NCBI GenBank assembly: GCA_037903475.1
Contig: JBAJFG010000150.1
Location: 806,001-870,000 of the forward strand
Origin: Ancylostoma caninum
Lineage: Eukaryota > Nematoda > Chromadorea > Rhabditida > Ancylostomatidae
Direction of reading: 5' to 3'
DNA: 64,000 nt
Shown here: in pieces, positions 58,101 through 64,000 of the stretch
How the letters are laid out: each line of letters opens with the position of its first letter
How positions within the stretch are numbered: the stretch's first letter is position 1
The notes under the pieces: generated by a model
What the model was told of the DNA's origin: nothing
Seen by the model: the letters and a program-made list of their open reading frames with translations, nothing else
Database searches by the model: none
Position numbers and translations under genes: made by a program

Positions 58101-61100
58101 CGATTTCGGCAAGAAAACAGAGATGACATGATGATGTTGATAGTCGTCCTCTATGAAAATGTGAGAGGATTCTGTGAGGTATCTAATGCAGCCCTGAAAA
58201 AGTGGAGTGGTGGTACAAATGGATACGATTTACGAGTACAGCTCCTCAAATAACCACCTATGCAAAGTTTCAGCCAAAAAATTAAGTTTTCAGTTCCTCT
58301 ACATTGGAATACTGCCCAAATTTTCGTGATGGATTGTAGCTATGTTTAACGTGTTTGAGAAGAAAAAGGGAGTGGAGGGTATTTGTATTTAGGCTTGGTC
58401 CAAGCCTTAGGCTGTGCAGGATGTTATGAAAGAGCGACGCTTTGCGACGGTTTAACGCGTCGCGTCCTTTTTGCGAAGATTAGGGGCAGTATTGTATATA
58501 TACACACCACACACATACATAAATACATACATACAGAGAAACGGACGCAGTCAGGAGTCAGGACCGCGGCGCGGCTCTCTTGGGCAGAGTCACGGGAGCT
58601 CAGCATAGTGTGAGTCTGCGTCTCTGTTCATGAGAGCCACGCTGCGATCCTGACTCTTGTCTACGTACGTTTGGAGTTTCCTATACATACATACACACAT
58701 ACACACCACACACACCTGTACAGCAAACTAAGAATGTGTGCGAAGATCTTGAAAAGGTGAAAAAATGGAAACGGAGAAGGAGGAAATTACTGGATGGCGA
58801 GGAAAAAAGATCCAACGTGAATCATCCGTTACACATCTCAGAAGTGTCGAAGGTTAGGTATTTAGCAATAAGATTGCTGCTACACGTCATGATCGGATCG
58901 ATAGAAGTTTAAACACGTTGATCTTCACTGATTTCAATGTGGCAGTGTGAATTTGGATACAACTTGTATTTAGCGAGGTAAGTTGGATACAACTTGTCTC
59001 TGGCACAGATAAATTGTACATAAACAACTTACATTCGGCGAGATGAGTTGGGTACAACTTGTTTCGGATGAGATAAATTGGAAACAACATGTAATTGCTG
59101 AGGCTGTGCCGAAGATATGTTGTATCCACTTGTTTCGAACCTCGATATGTTGGACACAACCTGATTCCGCTCTCAATAAGTTGGCTACAACTTGTTTCGG
59201 GCATGATATGTTGGAAACAACTTGTTCAAGAACTTCTGAGTATAATACCACCTGTTTTAATTCTCATCTCCTTCCATTTTAAGCCCAGGCAAATCGGCCA
59301 TTCTGTCCAAACACGCTAAACTCTTAGCAATGTAAACCGCCTTTTTTTAGGATTTGACAAAATTGAACTTAGCATCCGTTCTCACGATAGCGCTGAACCT
59401 AGGAGTATAGCAAAACCTGTGATGACGAAAATTTCCGTGGGTGCTGCGTTTAATAATATGCGCTCATCCGGAAGACCATTCACATTCATTTCCACCAAAC
59501 GGTCAGATCCAGGAAGTACTTTAGGAAAAGTGCCTTTTAAATAACTGAGATCTGGGGATGTCCTCACGCAAAAATCTGGCGGTCGATTGGTCTTACGCAC
59601 AGAATTCAGACTAACAGTGCCATCCTCCTTGTGTATGCTTCCGCAATGGAAGACGTACCTCAAACTTGGGTGGGCAAGTTAGGGCCAATTCCCTCCAGTG
59701 TGATGGTCTGGCGGTTGCCTTTTTGGCAAGAGGGGCTGGACCTTCACCGTACACCCACGGCATACTCATCTTGTTCAAAGTGAGGAAATTCTCCAGAACC
59801 AGTTCTGCCCAATTCCCAACCAACTCCTATAATATTACAAACACAGATACACCTTCATAACAATGGCTTTATGAATGCGTGAGTAAATTTCTTGGGAATT
59901 TTAGAAAGTTTTTTTGCACGTCCGGGATTGGGTTTCAGTGCCTGGGAGAGCTTCCACTGAGTGGGATGGCGTGGAGATCTTCTTGTTGGCGGCCGGGACT
60001 CTGGCCTCTGTTTGATGGGGTTGGCTGTCGCTTTGGGTCATGGCTTATGTGCCGCGTCGTGCTTGGGGAGGCCACGGTTGGCACACCGATCTTGATTCAT
60101 CTGAAGATGAAGTGCCCCGTATCTCGCACGGGTGCACTCATCTTGTTCAACATGGTGGACACAAACACACTATTTCCACAAATAGTTCTGTTTGATTCCC
60201 AAACGACTTCTACTTCTATAATATTACGAGCACAGATACCCCTTCATTGCAATGCAGCCTCCTTGTAAGTGCGTGGGTAGTTTTTTTGTGACATTTTTAC
60301 GTTTGGAAATGTATTCCAATGGGTAATTGAATCGACTCGAGGGCCGATGCCTTGTATGTGCTTGTCCCCGAAAAGAAGTCGCGTCTTGGCAAACATACTT
60401 GTAATTTATTCTCCTTGAAAATTTCTTGCCAATCAAGAAATTAACCCGTAAAATGGCTCGCCAAACACATTTCCTTGCCGAATAGGCTGCCATTAAATTT
60501 CAGAGTAGAGCGAATCACTCGTCCGACGCCCCTCGTTCGCTCAAATTCGGAGACAAACACCAGTGGCGACATTCGGCGAGAGCTTTTGGCTGCTTGGCAA
60601 TACATTTTACGGGTTGAAGTTTTGCTTGACAATACGTTTTCCTGGAGAATGAGTCAAGAGACTGCATTGCAATACAGAAGGCAAGGGATTATGTTGGCGA
60701 TACATTTCGCCGCTATTTGGCAATATAAAAGGCGAGAGAATTTCTTAGCGAGATGAGACAGCGATTATATGGGATAACTCATACATTTCTCATTTAGTTG
60801 GAGGTATTGCCATCGACGGTGTCAACCCGAATAGCTTAGCTGGTAAGGTGGCGGACTTTGAAGATTGGTGTCATGGCATGACTCCTGATGATATCAACAT
60901 TTTGCGCGGTTGATAACCCTTGTTTGACAATGCAATTTGCAAGCATCGTGTGGCGATACAAGCGGCAAGTTTAGCAAGGCGATACAATTGGAGAGATTTG
61001 TTCGTCAGTACATCTGTTGGAACTTCTTGTTTGGCAATAAATTTGACGGACTTAGTTTAACTGATTAGTTGGTAAACTCGTCTGCGCGGTTGCCTATAGT

Positions 61101-63286
61101 ACCTCGCCAAATGTATCGCCGGTGAACTTCAGAAAAACTGCATCATTCTGCTAATTTTGGCGAATTGAAGGAAATCAGGACCCAACGCACCCAAATGGCC
61201 TTCGAATTCGACTTTCCTTGGGCCATCCAAAAATTACCGTGGGTGCTGCCTTCGAACATTAACGTGCGCTTTCAGATCTGTCCACAACTTAGGGGAAATA
61301 ATGTTACTGACCTTAAACCTAACGGACTGTCGTGGAGCCTTCAGCTCTCCCTTTGAGTTCAAGATTTTCCTAGCTATTCCAAAGTCAAGTATGTACACCT
61401 TAAAAGAAAGTCCTCGAAATAAATCCACCAAATTATGTTAATCCATTGAAAAGGACGATAGTCAGAACTCACAACTCTTTTTTTCTCACCCAATCCACAA
61501 GCATAATTAGCCGGTTTCAGATCGCGGTGTATAAATCCATATTTGTGTAAATCTTCGCAAGCCTCCAAACATTGAATACCAACTCCCAAACCAGTGGACA
61601 TTGAAAAAACCTGCAGAGGCTTGCAGACAGTCTTGAGCACTTTTATCGCATCTGTGCGGAGCAACCAACCCGCATTGGTCTTGCCATTTTCAAGTTGGCC
61701 AGACTTCTTCCTACGAGTTGCATGACGAGAAAGAAGAATGTGTCTTTCTTCCCACGATCAATGATTGTAGTGAAATGCGATTGGGCTCTTTCGGCCGATA
61801 CGAGCTTAAGGATAGCAATCTAAAACATTCTCATGCAACAGGGAGCAGCAGTGAGGATCTCAAGTGGCTGACCTCCATTTTCAGCTTAGAATGCCTACGC
61901 GATTGCAACTTCTTCTCTACCTTCATTGCATACTCCTTCGATGGGTCCTTTTGATCGCGTACCCTTGAAATTATTGCTTTGTTAATGCATTCTACATCTA
62001 GAAGGCGTTTGCCCCTATTACAATCTCCAAAAAAAAAGAGTTTCTAGTGATCATGCAGAGGATGTTTCAATGTAATAATTACATGACTCGGCTGCGAACA
62101 AGGAGGTATCAAGAAGTTTCCGACCTATGTAGACCAGTTCCAAGAGGTCTACCACGATAAAATATTGTCCTGGTCGAGTGTAGGTTCATCAGCATTTTTT
62201 GAATTATTGAAAGAGGTCTTTTTACCAAGTGGGGTATTGTAGCACTCAACGATTAGTGCTAGTGTGGGTCAGTGTAGCCTTCAGACTTCGGTTCGTTTTC
62301 ATCCGTGAATCTCATTGCTCGAAGATGCAGCTTCAAATTTCCTCACAAAAAAAGCTGCATGAAACCAGTCCCGGACTATAGGGTATGTGATTCAATGATT
62401 CGAAATCGCGTCATCGTCGTAAGGGTGCAATCGCACCTCTTTATCCGATGGGCGGGTGCGCTGTGTGAAAGCATGGTTAGGTTCGAAACAAGCGCCATCA
62501 TTTCTGAAGGTGTCAACTTCAGGTTATGGAACTTATCACAGTGGCTCAGAAGACTTGAAGCTAAAGATCGCACAAAAAGTTTTGAAAAAATTGAAATAGA
62601 GCGGGAGAAGGTCGGGAACTTTTTGATATCGCTGTAACTAAAATACGTAAAAGAGAACACAAACCTGTCGTTAACTTGTAACATGTCTTGTGCCAAACAC
62701 ACTCATACAGTGATCGTGAAAACAAAATTTTACATCCTCATATATCACGCAGTTTGTACTGTTTGCATTGAACAGCGGTGCATCGAACACTGATATAGGA
62801 GCGTAGGCGTACGGTATAGGAGCGGTGACACTGTATGGAGAATGCTACACGGCTTGAGACAGATTTTTCAGAATGACTCCCATTTATAGCAAAACATTGC
62901 TTTTAGCTTGTTGAATATACCAGACTGATAATCCTAAGGCAAAACAGCAGTTTGGCGGGATCTACCACTGCCAGAAGGTTTGTGTGAATGTTAATCTTGG
63001 TACCTTCAATCGCAGAAAGAAGGCATATATTTGCACGATCTCGCAGGAGAGAGTAGCACCTGCTTTTCTCAGAACCTCACAGGAGCAGGAAACAGAACAG
63101 TTAGTACTTTGTTCGGTATAGATTTGTTTGAGTCAATTCATGATGTTCCAAACTCAGAGCCATAATTCAACATCAAGTTTAGATGTCTATTTTATCGACA
63201 ACCCACTTATATACAGCTCCAAATCCTCCTTCGCCTAGGAGTCTGACCACTACATAGCTTGCTTTGGATGAGTCGATCACGGTTCC
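55137..63286 (-). CDS. CK1-superfamily (TTBK-like) Ser/Thr protein kinase, central 220 residues
   Basis: Six minus-strand exons join in frame with GT/AG sites: 63286-63207, 61963-61873, 61819-61670, 61610-61473, 61398-61312 and 55250-55137. In order: glycine loop LLGEGGFGAVY, DQKDPSKEYAMKVEKK with the ATP-binding Lys, KMEIAILKLV with the helix-C Glu, FFFLVMQLVGRSLANLK, GIQCLEACEDLHKYGF, catalytic IHRDLKPANYA, metal-binding ILDFGIAR, KGTIRFASIACH, and GPKDDCESWFYLLLDLIVAR. All catalytic residues are present, so the domain looks active. This is the nematode-expanded TTBK-like branch of CK1, often sperm-enriched, with cytosolic targets unknown here. The first exon upstream of 63286 and the end of the domain are not fixed; 44416-44535 is a candidate continuation. 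The 6-kb intron 61311-55251 holds other repeats and exon-like sequence. Two acceptors are AAG rather than CAG. Confidence 0.85.
56377..56545. repeat. 45-bp tandem repeat, about 3.7 units
   Basis: Unit GTATCCAAGCTTGTCCCAAG plus GCTGTACCCAAGTTACCCTAAGGTT, nearly identical between copies, inside a kinase intron. The period keeps frames open on both strands (PRLYPSYPKVVSKLV repeats on the plus strand). Confidence 0.9.
56877..57427. mobile_element. long-TIR element with 8-bp target duplication
   Basis: Arms of about 150 bp (GGCACT.TTTCACTTGTTCTG inward) face each other, flanked by GATAATTT and GATAATTC (56869-56876, 57428-57435). Long TIRs suggest a Mutator-like or hAT MITE. A third partial copy of the arm lies in the middle. 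Confidence 0.75.
57502..57543 (-). CDS. EGF-like exon fragment, second copy
   Basis: CSNYSCNCPAAGFT followed by donor ACG|GTAAGT on the minus strand; homologous to 28-69. It sits inside the large kinase intron, so it is a nested gene piece, a duplicated exon or a repeat. Confidence 0.3.
57544..58555. other. intronic, no feature recognised
   Basis: Within the large kinase intron. Short plus-strand frames near 57624-57941 have no motif. Confidence 0.3.
58556..58655. repeat. imperfect inverted repeat, 24-bp arms
   Basis: AGTCAGGACCGCGGCGCGGC and GCTGCGATCCTGACT-side arms pair with a few mismatches across about 52 bp. CA/TACA-rich sequence flanks both sides. Confidence 0.6.
58960..59250. repeat. 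degenerate repeat of about 33 bp
   Basis: Imperfect units of GAGATAAGTTGGATACAACT and TGTTTCGG recur about eight times. Confidence 0.65.
59265..59440. repeat. segment duplicated at 43940-44110
   Basis: See 43940-44110. Within this copy a minus-strand frame (DERILLNAAPTEIFVITG) is open, but that part is not shared. Confidence 0.6.
59659..59826 (-). CDS. orphan exon, unknown protein
   Basis: Acceptor AATATTATAG|GAGTTG and donor GAG|GTACGT bracket exactly 56 codons, including GNWAELVLENFLTLNKMSMP, WVYGEGPAPLAKK and PSHWRELALTCPP. A diverged duplicate lies at about 60120-60225 and keeps LNKMS. The following open frame (59382-59630, KVLPGSDRLVEMNVNGLPDE) is shifted by one base relative to this exon, so the pair may be a decayed gene. 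Family unknown. It lies in a kinase intron on the same strand. Confidence 0.4.
59830..60825. other. intronic; diverged exon duplicate near 60120-60225
   Basis: Sequence around 60130-60240 repeats that at 59755-59855 (CATCTTGTTCAA, TATAATATTAC, ACAGATAC). The plus-strand frame 59879-60268 is a shadow of it. Confidence 0.35.
60826..60895 (+). repeat. tRNA-like relic
   Basis: A perfect A-box (TAGCTTAGCTGG) after CCCGAA, followed by AAGGTGGCGGACT as in tRNA D/anticodon arms. The B-box is poor (GGCATGACTCC). Not a functional tRNA. Confidence 0.35.
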
Positions 63287-64000
63287 CTGAAACAACTAGT
63301 ATCGCATCGTGACTGAGAAATCCTCCTGCACAAAGACTGCTAAGGTTCCAGATTTTTTGATGTCAGACCACGAGAGTCTTGCGAAACCTTTGTGCAGTTC
63401 AGTGCATAAACAATGGTGGATGGAGAGATGGGCAGACGCCATACGAAAAACCAATTTATGGAGTGAGATGAGGCTAGATCCTCGCGGGACTCGCACTTTC
63501 GAAATCTTTGCACAGTGACTGATTCATATTCTCACAATCGGAATGACGAATACAGTGTCCAATGCACAGTGACTGATTCATATTCTCATAGTCGGAATAT
63601 GAATACAGTGTCCAATGAGTAAGGCGGGAGAGTTAGAGGGTGATTTCAGGGTTTCGCGGCGAGACCCGCGTCCTCCACTGGCGGTCTCGTAGCCACCGGG
63701 TCAGACAGTGCTAGCAAGATTCTCAGCACAATATACGGAGTAGGACACCCACTGCCCAACATGTCTTGCTCCTCGCTCAAGCCATAGGGCTGTGCTGCAG
63801 GTCCGCTTGGACGAGATCCAAGCTCGGCCTGGCTGAGACGTCCATAGACACAGTGCCGCGGTTGTGTCCCTCGCACCCTCGCACAAATCGCACTTTCTTG
63901 CCCTAGCATCCGTGCGAAAGTCCCTGAGCGATTCTGCAGCCATGCAATCGTTCCAGTTTGTGAGCTCACATGCACTGAGAAAATGCGCCATCATTGCTCA
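63287..64000. other. upstream of the kinase, no exon resolved
   Basis: The kinase 5' exon was not found. A 27-bp motif (CAGTGACTGATTCATATTCTC) occurs twice at about 63516 and 63568. GC-rich sequence after 63650 shares GGGTTTCGCGGCGAGACCC with 210-235. Confidence 0.3.

Noticed and set aside
60441..60756. Frames on both strands near 60.5 kb
   Set aside because: No motif, splice site or composition signal distinguishes them from intron sequence.

Overview
The window looks like nuclear DNA of a nematode, most likely a strongylid (hookworm-like) worm. The evidence is several multi-exon genes with short introns and TTTCAG-type acceptors, expanded nematode families (a GT14 glycosyltransferase and a TTBK-like CK1 kinase), an RTE-type LINE, a Penelope-like retroelement (PLE) and very dense non-autonomous DNA transposons. 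There is no bacterial operon structure. The species is an inference.

Supported host genes all read on the minus strand. They are a GT14-type Core-2/I-branching glycosyltransferase (1025-4391, seven C-terminal exons ending in a stop), a multipass membrane protein with a PPxY tail (28560-29457, five C-terminal exons), a protein of unknown function with a very basic Arg/Ser-rich tail (40405-41521), and a TTBK-like CK1 kinase (55137-63286, six exons joined in frame, all catalytic motifs present). One further kinase-family exon lies at 44416-44535. It belongs either to the same gene or to a tandem paralogue. Several orphan exon-like segments have good splice sites but no recognised family: 19008-19235, 35133-35234, 52519-52657 and 59659-59826.

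Most of the rest is mobile or repetitive DNA. From 5.5 to 12.6 kb there is a solo PLE end fragment, a Helitron-like element, and two 5'-truncated PLE copies facing away from each other around a 60-bp minisatellite array. The inner end of each PLE copy abuts a (TA)n tract, and two PLE ends carry a hammerhead-ribozyme-like fold. From 13.8 to 18.2 kb there are two hAT-type elements with 8-bp target duplications, and a duplicated 446-bp piece of one of them. From 21.4 to 26.1 kb there is a Tc1-type element nested in a Helitron, a foldback MITE, a hairpin, a mariner/Tc1-size element and a second Helitron of the first family. From 30.7 to 39.7 kb there are nested TIR elements, a near-perfect 53-bp-arm palindrome, a second MITE and a full-length short Helitron. 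From 43 to 55 kb there are SINE-like, Helitron, RTE, foldback MITE, hAT and mariner copies.

Two short Helitron families recur. H1 (copies near 5.7, 25.1, 44.6 and 50.0 kb) starts A|TCATGACTT, carries a GC-rich 50/59-bp satellite core and ends in a hairpin plus CTRR|T. H2 (copies near 21.4 and 38.8 kb) starts with TC, carries internal repeats of about 125 bp and ends in a hairpin plus CTAG|T. Many long reading frames in the GC-rich arrays are open only because the repeat period avoids stops; they are not genes.
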